Of a DNA stretch of 10,604 bases, positions 1-6,517 are shown piece by piece. Origin of the DNA: Flavobacterium psychrophilum (lineage in GTDB: Bacteria > Bacteroidota > Bacteroidia > Flavobacteriales > Flavobacteriaceae); assembly GCA_022729635.1 (NCBI GenBank), contig DZAU01000032.1, positions 1 to 10,604 on the forward strand. Direction: 5' to 3'. Each line of letters starts with the position of its first letter. Positions within the stretch are counted from its first letter, which is position 1. A model generated the notes under the pieces. It searched no databases, had not been told where the DNA came from, and saw only the letters and a list, made by a program, of their open reading frames with translations. A program made the translations under genes and the position numbers.

Positions 1-1118
1 GTAGTTCCTTTTCCTATTTCAGAATTCAGGACTTTTATGGTTCCCTTGTGATATTCTTCCACAATTCTTTTTGTTAATGATAATCCTAAACCCCAACCGC
101 GTTTTTTGGTTGTAAATCCAGGTTCAAACACATTATTAAACTGTTTTTTTGGAATTCCGCTTCCAGTATCCGAGACTTTTATTTTTACATTTTCGCCGTC
201 ATCTTCAATAGAAACCGACAATTTTCCTTTTCCTTTCATCGCATCAATGGCGTTTTTAACCAAGTTTTCTACCGTCCAGCCGTGCAAAGTGGGATTGATT
301 GAAACCATTATAGGGTTATTCGGAGCATTAAAAGAAAACGCAACCTGTTTTGAAAAACGGGATTGTAGATAATCATAGGATTGAAGCGTTTCTTCTACAA
401 TATCTTTGTTTTCCAGTTTTGGTTCTGACCCAATTTTCGAAAAACGATCGGTAATGGTTTTCAGTCGTTCAATGTCTTTTTCGATTTCTTTGGTGGTCGT
501 TTCATCAATATTTTCGGATTTCAGGAGTTCAACCCAACCTATTAATGAAGAAAGTGGAGTCCCGATTTGATGCGCCGTTTCCTTCGCCATTCCTGCCCAA
601 AGCTTGTTTTGGGTTGCCATTTTCGTACTTCGATAAAAATTATAGACCAGTCCGGTAAACAACACGATGATGAGCAATAAGGCAATGGGATAATATTTAA
701 GTTTTTTCAACAATTCGGAGTTTCCATAATATATTTTTTGAAATTTTCCCGGAACATATTCAATTACAATTGGCTCATTTTCGTTTTTTAAACCAGATAA
801 AACGGCGTTGATTTTTTGTTTGTCTTTAACGATTTCCTCGTCGATATTTCTAGTATTTATGATGGAATCATTTTCGATAAGAATAATTGGGATAGAAGTA
901 TTGTTGCTAAAAATTTGAAGTGGAAGCTCGACATCAGTGGTTTCTCCAGCATTCATCAATGACACATGAGCATTTGCCCAAAGGTTCATCTTCAATCTTT
1001 CTTCGTTTTTAAAAATTTGGAAAAAAGTATAAGTATTCCAAAGTATCAATGAAATGATTAAAAATGAGGCAAAAATGATGATCCAGCGTGTGGTGTTTCT
1101 ACTTTTGGAAAATTGCAT
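1..1118 (-). CDS. Sensor histidine kinase, C-terminus cut by window edge
   Basis: A membrane sensor kinase that should autophosphorylate on histidine and pass the phosphate to a response regulator not present in this window. The 372 visible residues are open throughout. They show a transmembrane helix at about 12-33, an extracytoplasmic region of about 110 residues without a recognised sensor domain, a second helix at about 145-160, then the H-box (AKETAHQIGTPLSSLIGW, phospho-acceptor His183), the N-box (Asn285 and Asn289), the G1 box DTGSGI at 317-322, and a G2 region GWGLGLSLTKRIV. No HAMP domain is evident between helix 2 and the H-box. The reading ends in ..GKGT, where the last few residues of a HATPase domain are expected, so little is missing. 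The ATG at 1118 follows an in-frame TAG two codons upstream, which fixes the start. The gene is divergent from the DUF3127 gene. The family assignment is firm; the signal sensed is unknown. Confidence 0.93.
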   Translation of the reverse strand, partial: MQFSKSRNTTRWIIIFASFLIISLILWNTYTFFQIFKNEERLKMNLWANAHVSLMNAGETTDVELPLQIFSNNTSIPIILIENDSIINTRNIDEEIVKDKQKINAVLSGLKNENEPIVIEYVPGKFQKIYYGNSELLKKLKYYPIALLLIIVLFTGLVYNFYRSTKMATQNKLWAGMAKETAHQIGTPLSSLIGWVELLKSENIDETTTKEIEKDIERLKTITDRFSKIGSEPKLENKDIVEETLQSYDYLQSRFSKQVAFSFNAPNNPIMVSINPTLHGWTVENLVKNAIDAMKGKGKLSVSIEDDGENVKIKVSDTGSGIPKKQFNNVFEPGFTTKKRGWGLGLSLTKRIVEEYHKGTIKVLNSEIGKGT

Positions 1119-1178
1119 AAACTAATTTTTGAGGCATAAATATAACGAAATAATAGGTGTGAGATTATGTTTTTTTTT

Positions 1179-1250
1179 GGAGCTTTATCCTGCTGTCCGT
1201 TTTATCCGCGCAAAAAAGCGCGGGATGCCACTTCCATCAGGGCTAGGGCA
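1179..1250. repeat. Structured intergenic element, probable dispersed repeat
   Basis: A GC-richer block stands out in an AT-rich gap between divergent genes. It holds a perfect 6-bp hairpin, CCGCGC (1206-1211) with GCGCGG (1218-1223) around a loop of six A. An outer pairing joins AGC (1181-1183) plus CCTG (1189-1192) to CAGG (1238-1241) plus GCT (1242-1244), so the whole block can fold as one unit. The GAGC..ATCC..GGATGCC..GGGCTAGGG pattern resembles an intergenic repeat I recall from Flavobacterium genomes, but that is memory and not a search. There is no T-tract right after the hairpin on either strand, so it does not look like a terminator. Confidence 0.5.
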
Positions 1251-1274
1251 TTTGTTTTCAACGAAAAAATTCGA

Positions 1275-1282
1275 CAAAAATA
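1275..1282 (-). promoter_or_regulatory. Candidate -7 box for the histidine kinase gene
   Basis: The minus strand reads TATTTTTG, a full match to the Bacteroidetes -7 consensus TAnnTTTG. No good -33 TTTG lies at the right distance upstream. If used, transcription would begin near 1267 and the kinase mRNA would have a leader of about 150 bases containing the structured element at 1179-1250. A nearer but imperfect alternative is TATTTATG at 1142-1135. Confidence 0.25.
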
Positions 1283-1315
1283 AAGATACTATTTTTTTTG
1301 GAAAATAGTTTTTAA

Positions 1316-1346
1316 TTTGAAACTAACTGATAAAATACTATATTTG
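1316..1346 (+). promoter_or_regulatory. Bacteroidetes-type promoter of the DUF3127 gene
   Basis: TTTG at 1316-1319 and TATATTTG at 1339-1346 are separated by 19 bases. This matches the -33/-7 consensus of the Bacteroidetes primary sigma factor (TTTG, about 19, TAnnTTTG). The start point would fall near 1351-1354, leaving an A-rich leader of about 20 bases with no Shine-Dalgarno motif, as is usual in this phylum. Confidence 0.8.
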
Positions 1347-1371
1347 TGTATCAAAAAAATAGAAAATTACT

Positions 1372-1749
1372 ATGGAAGTTTCAGGAAAAATTAAAATGAT
1401 TGATCAAACCAAAGAGGTCGGTTCTTCAGGTTTCAAAAAAAGAGATGTTGTTGTTACAACAGAGGAGCAATATCCGCAACATATTTTAGTACAATTTGTT
1501 CAGGACAAATGCGATTTGTTGAATAATTTTCAAGTGGGAGATGCCGTGAAAATCGATATTAATTTAAGAGGTCGTGAATGGACCAATCCACAAGGAGAAA
1601 CCGTTTATTTCAATACTATCCAAGGTTGGAAAATTGCAAAAGTGCAAACTGAAACTCCGTCAGCTCCACCAGTAGCAATGCCAGCAGCAGAAACATTTTC
1701 GCCTGCAACAAGCTTAAATGAAGACGAGCCGGACGATTTGCCTTTCTAA
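1372..1749 (+). CDS. DUF3127 family protein with SSB-like acidic C-terminal tail
   Basis: A 125-residue cytoplasmic protein. Residues 1-92 match the DUF3127 family as I know it from Bacteroidetes: an OB-fold-like beta domain beginning MEVSGKIKMI, with GREWTNPQGETVYFNTIQGWKI near its end. Residues 93-116 form a Pro/Ala/Thr-rich linker, and the last nine, EDEPDDLPF, closely resemble the acidic tip of single-stranded-DNA-binding protein (DDDIPF in E. coli; DDLPF types in Bacteroidetes) that docks SSB partner proteins. A DNA-binding or repair-related role is therefore plausible but not shown. The gene is a single-gene unit with its own promoter and a strong terminator. The ATG start at 1372 lies about 20 bases from the predicted transcription start, and no alternative start is competitive. 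The family call is good; the function is unknown. Confidence 0.88.
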   Translation: MEVSGKIKMIDQTKEVGSSGFKKRDVVVTTEEQYPQHILVQFVQDKCDLLNNFQVGDAVKIDINLRGREWTNPQGETVYFNTIQGWKIAKVQTETPSAPPVAMPAAETFSPATSLNEDEPDDLPF

Positions 1750-1761
1750 AAATAATCAATG

Positions 1762-1792
1762 AAATCCTTGAAATTTTCAAGGATTTTTTTTT
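1762..1792 (+). terminator. Rho-independent terminator after the DUF3127 gene
   Basis: An 11-bp perfect stem (1762-1772 with 1776-1786) with a 3-base loop runs into an uninterrupted T-run that reaches 1792. It begins 13 bases after the stop codon. On the opposite strand, where the phosphatase gene ends at 1807, the same stem is followed only by a short broken T-run, so it may act weakly in both directions. Confidence 0.85.
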
Positions 1793-1806
1793 GGACTTTT
1801 GTCAAA

Positions 1807-2544
1807 TTAATTCAGTTGAATAAGTGCTCCCATTCCTATTTGGCTTCCAATTTGTGGGAAAACAAAAGCCGTAGTTTTTTTCTTTTTTCCAAAAGTTAGG
1901 GATTTAAAAGGATTCCAATACGAAACAACCAATCCCGATGCCAATCCTATTCCTGCGCCGGCAAGAACATCGGAAGTGTAATGTTTGTTATTTGCAATCC
2001 GGATAATTCCTGTTGCGGTGGCAAACAAAAATCCGCTACCGGCATACCACAAATTCGAATCTTTGTACTCATAATAAAGAAGAGTGGCATTTGTAAAAGC
2101 GATTGAAGTGTGACCTGAAGGAAAACTCAAATCATCTGAATTATCCGGTCTTTCTTCTTTTACGGAATATTTTAATGTTGTGAAAACCAAAGCACCTATT
2201 GCATTTGCAACAACAATATTTATCGTTTGTTGCCTGAAATCATTTTTGGGTTTAAACCCGAAAGTTTTTCCCAAATAGATTTGTGCCACAGGAACAAATG
2301 GAAGATAATTGTCGGCATTGGTATGAAAATCGTCGCCAAAAAAGTTGTTGGCATTTGATTGTAAATCTTCATTAAGAGTCGTGTTTATAAGGAATGTTCC
2401 AGCAGTTATAAGAGCAGCCGGAGCTATAAATTGTTTATACGAAAGTTTGTCTTGTTTTTTTATCGAAGAGATAGAATCTTTGGTTTGCGCATTTCCTAGG
2501 AAAACCAATAATAAAAATGTAAGAGTGAGGAGTTTGGTTTTCAT
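1807..2544 (-). CDS. Exported PAP2-superfamily phosphatase
   Basis: A 245-residue membrane-associated phosphatase of the PAP2 (type 2 phosphatidic acid phosphatase) superfamily. All three catalytic motifs are intact: K125-x6-R132-P133, PSGH at 142-145, and R182-x5-H188-x3-D192. Hydrophobic stretches around 37-57, 108-124, 163-181 and 193-208 fit membrane helices. The N-terminus (MKTKLLTLTFLLLVFLGNAQ) is a signal peptide with likely cleavage after Gln20, so the active site should face the periplasm. Typical substrates in the family are undecaprenyl pyrophosphate, phosphatidic acid or related lipid phosphates; the sequence does not decide between them. An in-frame ATG at 2583 would add 13 residues before the signal peptide and lies at the predicted -7 box, so the ATG at 2544 is preferred. 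The gene is divergent from aat. Confidence 0.88.
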   Translation of the reverse strand: MKTKLLTLTFLLLVFLGNAQTKDSISSIKKQDKLSYKQFIAPAALITAGTFLINTTLNEDLQSNANNFFGDDFHTNADNYLPFVPVAQIYLGKTFGFKPKNDFRQQTINIVVANAIGALVFTTLKYSVKEERPDNSDDLSFPSGHTSIAFTNATLLYYEYKDSNLWYAGSGFLFATATGIIRIANNKHYTSDVLAGAGIGLASGLVVSYWNPFKSLTFGKKKKTTAFVFPQIGSQIGMGALIQLN

Positions 2545-2580
2545 AGTTTTTTTGAATTTTAAAACGTAAATTAGCTTCGC

Positions 2581-2588
2581 CAAATTTA
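2581..2588 (-). promoter_or_regulatory. Candidate -7 box for the PAP2 phosphatase gene
   Basis: The minus strand reads TAAATTTG, a full match to TAnnTTTG. Transcription would start near 2575 and give a leader of about 30 bases. No TTTG is found at the usual -33 distance, so the box is supported by one half only. It abuts the aat -7 box head to head. Confidence 0.5.
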
Positions 2589-2596
2589 TACTTTTG
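2589..2596 (+). promoter_or_regulatory. Candidate -7 box for aat
   Basis: TACTTTTG is a full match to TAnnTTTG. The predicted start near 2601-2604 leaves only a few bases before the ATG at 2607, so the aat mRNA would be nearly leaderless. No clear -33 element stands about 19 bases upstream. Confidence 0.45.
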
Positions 2597-2606
2597 TTTG
2601 AAAACT

Positions 2607-3245
2607 ATGTATTTTTTATCCAAAGAATTATTTTTTCCTCCTGTTTCCGAAACAGATTCTCATGGCATTTTGGCTATTGGTGGCGATTTGTCTCCAGAGC
2701 GATTAGTATTGGCATACAAAAGTGGGATATTTCCTTGGTTTGAAGAAGGTGAACCCATTTTCTGGTGGTCACCAAATTTCAGAATGGTTTTGTTTCCAGA
2801 GGAATTGGTCGTTTCAAAAAGTATGCGAAACATTTTGAACCGAAACATTTTCACGGTCACTTTCAACCGGAATTTTAGAGAGGTGATTTCGAATTGCCAA
2901 AAAATGAAGCGTGATGGACAAAACGGAACTTGGATTACCAACGATATGATTGAAGCCTATTGTAAATTGAATGAATTAGGAATTGCAAAATCAGTCGAAG
3001 TTTGGCAAAACGATGAATTGGCTGGTGGTTTATACGGCATCGATTTGGGACACGTTTTTTGTGGAGAAAGTATGTTTTCTAAAGTGTCGAATGCTTCAAA
3101 AGTGGCGTTTATTACTTTGGTAAATTATTTAAAGTCAGCCAACTATAAAGTATTGGATTGTCAGGTTTATAATGAGCATCTCGAAAGTTTAGGTTGCAGA
3201 GAAATAGACAGGACTGATTTTATGGAAATTATAAAAAGTAAATGA
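2607..3245 (+). CDS. aat: Leucyl/phenylalanyl-tRNA--protein transferase
   Basis: Aat transfers Leu or Phe from aminoacyl-tRNA to the N-terminal Arg or Lys of a protein, creating an N-degron that ClpS delivers to the Clp protease in the cytoplasm. The 212 residues cover the family's usual length. Conserved blocks are GDLSPERLVLAYKSGIFPWF at 27-45, WWSP at 53-56, NGTWI at 106-110, SVEVW at 129-133, FCGESMFS at 151-158, NASK at 162-165 and LDCQV near 185. E154, D184 and Q186 align with the catalytic-site E156, D186 and Q188 of E. coli Aat. The ATG at 2607 is preferred over an in-frame TTG at 2598, which would add three residues and overlaps the predicted start region. Its stop overlaps the start of the MOSC gene by four bases (ATGA), so the two should be cotranscribed and coupled. 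Confidence 0.95.
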   Translation: MYFLSKELFFPPVSETDSHGILAIGGDLSPERLVLAYKSGIFPWFEEGEPIFWWSPNFRMVLFPEELVVSKSMRNILNRNIFTVTFNRNFREVISNCQKMKRDGQNGTWITNDMIEAYCKLNELGIAKSVEVWQNDELAGGLYGIDLGHVFCGESMFSKVSNASKVAFITLVNYLKSANYKVLDCQVYNEHLESLGCREIDRTDFMEIIKSK

Positions 3246-4036
3246 TTATGAATTATCTTGTAAAAGAATTGTATATCTATCCAGTCAAGAGCTTGGCTGG
3301 AATTTGTGTTGAAAGCGCAAAAGCCGAAGAAATGGGTTTTGAAAATGATCGAAGATGGATGCTGATTGACGACCAAAATCAATTTATTACACAACGAAAA
3401 CACCCCAATTTGAGCCAATTTTACCCAAAACTTAAAGAAGACAAAATAGCTATTTTATATCAGGATGCAACTCATGAATTTTCTATTAATGAAACTTTAG
3501 AAGAACCTCTTTTATCAAACGTTTGGGATGATGAAACCAAGGTTTTCGAAGTAAATAAAGCGACTTCAAAATGGTTTAGTGAAGTACTTGGTTTTGAATG
3601 TAAACTAGTGAAAATTGCCAATAATGGAGATAGAAAACACAGTAGCTCAAAGTTGAATACAACCCTAAATGTAAGCCTTGCCGATGGTTATCCGTATTTG
3701 TTAATTGGCTCTGAAAGTTTGGATTTTTTGAACGAAAAACTAGAAGAAAAAATTACAATTTCAAGATTTAGACCCAATATTGTTATAAGTAGTTCGATTG
3801 CCCACGAAGAGGATTCCTTTAGGAATTTTCAAATAAGAAATGTAAAATTCAAAAACGCTAAACCTTGTGGCCGATGTATTATGATCAATAATAATCCAAA
3901 GAATGGCATTGTAAAAAAAGAACCTTTGAATACTTTGAGTACGTATCGAAAAGCGGACAACTCCGTTCTTTTTGGCACCAATATTATGTGTTTGAATGAA
4001 GGTGAAATAAAAGTTGGAGACGCATTAATTTTATAA
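3242..4036 (+). CDS. MOSC domain protein, mARC/YcbX-like molybdenum-cofactor enzyme
   Basis: A 264-residue cytoplasmic protein with an N-terminal MOSC beta-barrel (about 1-120, opening ELYIYPVKSLAGI) and a MOSC domain (about 135-264). Family landmarks are ADGYPYLLIGSESLDFLN starting at 147, SRFRPNIVI at 174-182, and KPCGRCIMINNNP at 207-219, where Cys209 and Cys212 sit at the position of the Mo-ligand cysteine of mARC proteins. Family knowledge suggests molybdenum-cofactor-dependent reduction of N-hydroxylated compounds, or a detoxification role as for YcbX; the substrate here is unknown. Start: the ATG at 3242 overlaps the aat stop as ATGA. A second ATG at 3248, two codons on, is equally possible. 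The 3' end overlaps the convergent tag gene by six bases. There is no functional link to aat beyond cotranscription. Confidence 0.88.
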   Translation: MIMNYLVKELYIYPVKSLAGICVESAKAEEMGFENDRRWMLIDDQNQFITQRKHPNLSQFYPKLKEDKIAILYQDATHEFSINETLEEPLLSNVWDDETKVFEVNKATSKWFSEVLGFECKLVKIANNGDRKHSSSKLNTTLNVSLADGYPYLLIGSESLDFLNEKLEEKITISRFRPNIVISSSIAHEEDSFRNFQIRNVKFKNAKPCGRCIMINNNPKNGIVKKEPLNTLSTYRKADNSVLFGTNIMCLNEGEIKVGDALIL

Positions 4037-4606
4037 ACTCAAACTAATTCTTCTCCAACAATCTTCCACATGATCATCGACCATTCCTGTGGCTTGCATG
4101 TGAGCATAAACCACGGTTGAGCCTACGAATTTGAATCCACGTTTTTTCAAATCGTTGCTAATCTCGTCCGAAAGGGGAGTTGTGGCAGGAATATCTTTAA
4201 GTGTTTTAGGATTGTTTTTTATTGGTTTTTCATCAGTAAATTGCCAAATATATTTACTAAAACTACCAAATTCTTCCTGTACTTTCATAAAAGCAACTGC
4301 ATTCGAGACGGCAGCACGAATCTTCAGTTGATTGCGAATAATTCCAGCATTTTCGAGTAATTCCAGTATTTTTGCTTCTGAATATTGAGCTACTTTCAAA
4401 TAATCGAAATGGTCAAAAGCATTTCTAAAGTTTTCTCTTTTGTTCAAAATAGTTATCCAGCTCAAGCCGGCCTGAAAAGTTTCCAGGATTAGGAATTCGA
4501 ATAATTTTTGGTCATCATAAACCGGAATTCCCCATTCTTCGTCGTGGTATTTTTGGTACAAATCACTTGATAAACACCAGCCGCATCTATTTAGTTCTGT
4601 TTTCAT
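4031..4606 (-). CDS. tag: DNA-3-methyladenine glycosylase I
   Basis: Tag removes N3-methyladenine from alkylated DNA in base-excision repair. The 191 residues are close to the family's usual length. The zinc-snap residues are all present: Cys8 (RCGW), His21 (YHDEEWG), His179 (DDHV) and Cys183. Base-recognition residues Glu42 and Trp50 lie in LETFQAGLSWI, matching Glu38 and Trp46 of the E. coli enzyme. The motif LKKRGFKFVGSTVVYAHMQA (from 153) is the helix-hairpin-helix region. The start ATG shares its first base with the last base of the upstream lipoprotein stop (TAATG), which implies coupled translation and a shared promoter. The 3' end overlaps the MOSC gene on the other strand with no terminator between. 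The assignment is very secure. Confidence 0.96.
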   Translation of the reverse strand: MKTELNRCGWCLSSDLYQKYHDEEWGIPVYDDQKLFEFLILETFQAGLSWITILNKRENFRNAFDHFDYLKVAQYSEAKILELLENAGIIRNQLKIRAAVSNAVAFMKVQEEFGSFSKYIWQFTDEKPIKNNPKTLKDIPATTPLSDEISNDLKKRGFKFVGSTVVYAHMQATGMVDDHVEDCWRRISLSL

Positions 4607-5292
4607 TAGGTTCTAATTTCCCAGTAAAACCCTTTCACGGTAGGAATGTATGCCGACCGTCCTATCAATATCAAATCGGTATATGTTTTCTTGTCGTATT
4701 TAATTCCTATTGCATTACCAGAGGTGTACATTTTATTTTTATCGAAACGAACTTTAAGCCGCCCATCGTTAAATTTTGCGTCTGACACTTTTTCGACTAA
4801 CCAAGTGGATTTCCATTTTATATCAAGTTCGTTGTCTGATATTTTGGTAACACTTTTGACTATTTGAATCGCTTCTTTTGGAATATTAAAATTGGTTTGC
4901 AATTCTTTTTGAGTCATTGACACCCCAGTTTTACATTCTTTCAAGATTTTTTTGAGATAAACAAAGGAGGGAATAGTTGTTTTTAGAGCTTGAGGTTTGA
5001 CGGATGTTGTTGAGGTTTCTGTTGTTTTCATTACTTTTCCATCGACATTGCTGTTTGCAGTGCTTTTTCTTTTATAATTGCTTTTTCTTAGAACAGATTC
5101 TTTAGTCGCTCTGATGCTATCAGTCTCGTTTTCGAAAACAGGGTTTTCTTGTAGATCAGGTTTTATGGCTGTTTCTTGTTCCGTTTTCTGTTCAGAATTT
5201 AATGCAATTGTTTCTTTGTTATTGTCATTTCTGCCACAACTAATTATGCCTAAAGAAATTAAAATAAGGAATATTCGTTTGAAAGAAATCAT
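4606..5292 (-). CDS. Lipoprotein of unknown function
   Basis: I do not recognise this 228-residue protein. The N-terminus MISFKRIFLILISLGIISCG is a lipoprotein signal peptide with lipobox IISC, so the mature protein should start at lipidated Cys19. Residues 20-105 are charged, low in hydrophobic residues and rich in Lys, Asn, Glu, Ser and Thr, which suggests a disordered tether. Residues 108-228 look folded, with alternating beta-like segments (for example KWKSTWLVEKV and TDLILIGRSAYIPTVKGFYW) and a single cysteine at 120. There is no catalytic motif that I can name. The stop overlaps the tag start as TAATG. The start ATG lies about 50 bases downstream of the predicted transcription start. 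It is a real gene by codon pattern, signal peptide and coupling to tag; its function is not assignable. Confidence 0.8.
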   Translation of the reverse strand: MISFKRIFLILISLGIISCGRNDNNKETIALNSEQKTEQETAIKPDLQENPVFENETDSIRATKESVLRKSNYKRKSTANSNVDGKVMKTTETSTTSVKPQALKTTIPSFVYLKKILKECKTGVSMTQKELQTNFNIPKEAIQIVKSVTKISDNELDIKWKSTWLVEKVSDAKFNDGRLKVRFDKNKMYTSGNAIGIKYDKKTYTDLILIGRSAYIPTVKGFYWEIRT

Positions 5293-5352
5293 TTATTGTA
5301 CTGTTTTAATTTAATGGGTAAAAACCTCAATCTATTTTTAGTTATACAGAGA

Positions 5353-5360
5353 CAAATATA
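5353..5360 (-). promoter_or_regulatory. Candidate -7 box for the lipoprotein-tag unit
   Basis: The minus strand reads TATATTTG, a full match to TAnnTTTG and identical to the DUF3127 gene's box. Transcription would start near 5346, giving a leader of about 50 bases. The -33 region is degenerate (TTTC with a longer spacer). The rest of the gap at 5293-5557 holds only this box and the tsf terminator. Confidence 0.5.
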
Positions 5361-5496
5361 ACAAAAATTAGTTTTTTAATACTTGAAATAATTATGTTAA
5401 GATTACCAAAAACTGCAATTCTTTTGCAAAACAACCAAGTCGTAATCAGACATTTTTTTTAACGGAGTTTTAAATTAGAAAAATGAAATTAGCCTA

Positions 5497-5536
5497 AATA
5501 AAAAAGAGAAGTTTGAATGAACAAGCCTCTCTTTTT
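5497..5536 (-). terminator. tsf: Hairpin terminator closing the rpsB-tsf unit
   Basis: A 15-position stem pairs 5501-5515 with 5522-5536 around a 6-base loop, with one mismatch (5510/5527) and one G-T wobble (5512/5525). On the minus strand the stem leads into TTTTTTATTT. It begins 21 bases beyond the tsf stop. The plus-strand version ends in CTCTCTTTTTG and could also terminate, so it may be bidirectional. It separates the ribosomal cluster from the lipoprotein-tag unit on the same strand. Confidence 0.8.
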
Positions 5537-5557
5537 GTATTGAAAAATGAATTATAA

Positions 5558-6382
5558 TTATCCTAAAGCGGCTCTTTTGAAGCCTGTAACAATAAGGTCT
5601 TTATCTAAAGATTTTACGTATTGGGCTACGCTCATTTTGTTGTCTTTAATGTAATCTTGGTTTACCAAAGTATTGTCTTTAAAGAAACGGGCTAATTTTC
5701 CTTTAGCAATATTGTCTAACATGGCTTCTGGTTTTCCCTCTTGACGCAAAAGATCTTTAGCGATTTCGATTTCTTTTGCAATAGTATCAGCATCAACACC
5801 AGCTTCATTCAAAGCAATTGGCGACATCGCTGCGGCTTGCATAGATACGTTTCTTGCTACTTCATCAGCACCTGCAATGTTTGCAGACAACGCAACCAAA
5901 GTGGCGATTTTATTTCCGGCATGAATATATGAACCCACGAAAGCACCTTCTAATCTTTCGAAAGAACGAATTTCAATTTTTTCTCCAATAACTCCGGTTT
6001 GCTCGATTAATTTTTCGGCAACAGTGATTCCGTTGAAATCAGCAGCTAAAAAAGCTTCTTTGTTGTCGAAGTTTAAAGCTAAACCAGCCAAGTCTTGTGC
6101 CAATTTTATGTATGATTCGTTTTTACCCACGAAATCAGTTTCGCAGTTAAGAGAAACGATAACACCAGCGGTTTTAGCATCGTTAACCACAGCAATAACA
6201 GCGCCTTCTGTTGATTCTCTGTCGGCACGGTTTGAAGCTACTTTTTGTCCTTTTTTACGAAGGTTTTCGATTGCTAAATCGAAATCTCCGTCAGATTCTA
6301 CAAGTGCTTTTTTGCAATCCATCATTCCTGCACCTGTGATTGTTCTTAATTTATTTACGTCTGCAGCAGTAATTGTTGCCAT
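5558..6382 (-). CDS. tsf: Translation elongation factor Ts
   Basis: EF-Ts is the nucleotide exchange factor that regenerates EF-Tu-GTP during translation. The 274 residues are near the 283 of E. coli. The N-terminal UBA-like domain (1-50) carries the signature LRTITGAGMMDCKKAL. The core has CETDFVGKN at 80-88, with Thr82-Asp83-Phe84-Val85 as the conserved motif that inserts at the EF-Tu nucleotide site. The remainder has the two-subdomain core, with SYIHAGNKIATLVAL in the middle and KMSVAQYVKSL near the end. It lies downstream of rpsB across a 135-base gap with a large inverted repeat. It may be read from the upstream promoter or from a weak internal one (TACTTTTA at 6411-6404, one base off consensus). 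Confidence 0.97.
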   Translation of the reverse strand: MATITAADVNKLRTITGAGMMDCKKALVESDGDFDLAIENLRKKGQKVASNRADRESTEGAVIAVVNDAKTAGVIVSLNCETDFVGKNESYIKLAQDLAGLALNFDNKEAFLAADFNGITVAEKLIEQTGVIGEKIEIRSFERLEGAFVGSYIHAGNKIATLVALSANIAGADEVARNVSMQAAAMSPIALNEAGVDADTIAKEIEIAKDLLRQEGKPEAMLDNIAKGKLARFFKDNTLVNQDYIKDNKMSVAQYVKSLDKDLIVTGFKRAALG

Positions 6383-6412
6383 AATATAATGTGTTTAATG
6401 TTATAAAAGTAA

Positions 6413-6508
6413 AAATTCCAATCTTCAAATCCCAAATTCCAATTTTATCAAATTATTAACGTAACGCTATTAATTTTTTTGGAATTTGGAATTTAAAACT
6501 TGGAATTT
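6413..6508. repeat. 30-base inverted repeat in the rpsB-tsf gap
   Basis: The left arm at 6413-6442 and the right arm at 6479-6508 are inverted copies, with 26 of 30 positions pairing and no gaps, separated by 36 bases. Each arm is itself built from copies of an AAATTCCAA-like unit (the left arm reads AAATTCCAA at 6413-6421 and again at 6434-6442). The right arm starts 9 bases after the rpsB stop and the left arm ends 30 bases before the tsf start, so the rpsB-tsf transcript would contain a long AU-rich hairpin. There is no strong U-tract after it on the minus strand. It could be a small dispersed palindromic element or a site that tunes tsf expression; the sequence alone does not decide. Confidence 0.85.
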
Positions 6509-6517
6509 AAATTTGAT

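Noticed and set aside
2545..2583. Upstream ATG that would add 13 residues to the PAP2 phosphatase
   Set aside because: The extension would bury the signal peptide and lies at the predicted -7 box; the ATG at 2544 starts a normal signal peptide.
2598..2606. In-frame TTG start that would extend aat by three residues
   Set aside because: The ATG at 2607 gives the expected N-terminus, and the TTG falls at or before the predicted transcription start.
5413..5427. TGCAA / TTGCA inverted repeat in the tsf-lipoprotein gap
   Set aside because: It has five pairs, no T-tract and no relation to the promoter box; it is likely chance.
6024..6389. Plus-strand open frame of 121 codons opposite tsf
   Set aside because: It lies entirely on the antisense of a secure core gene, with no recognisable domain.
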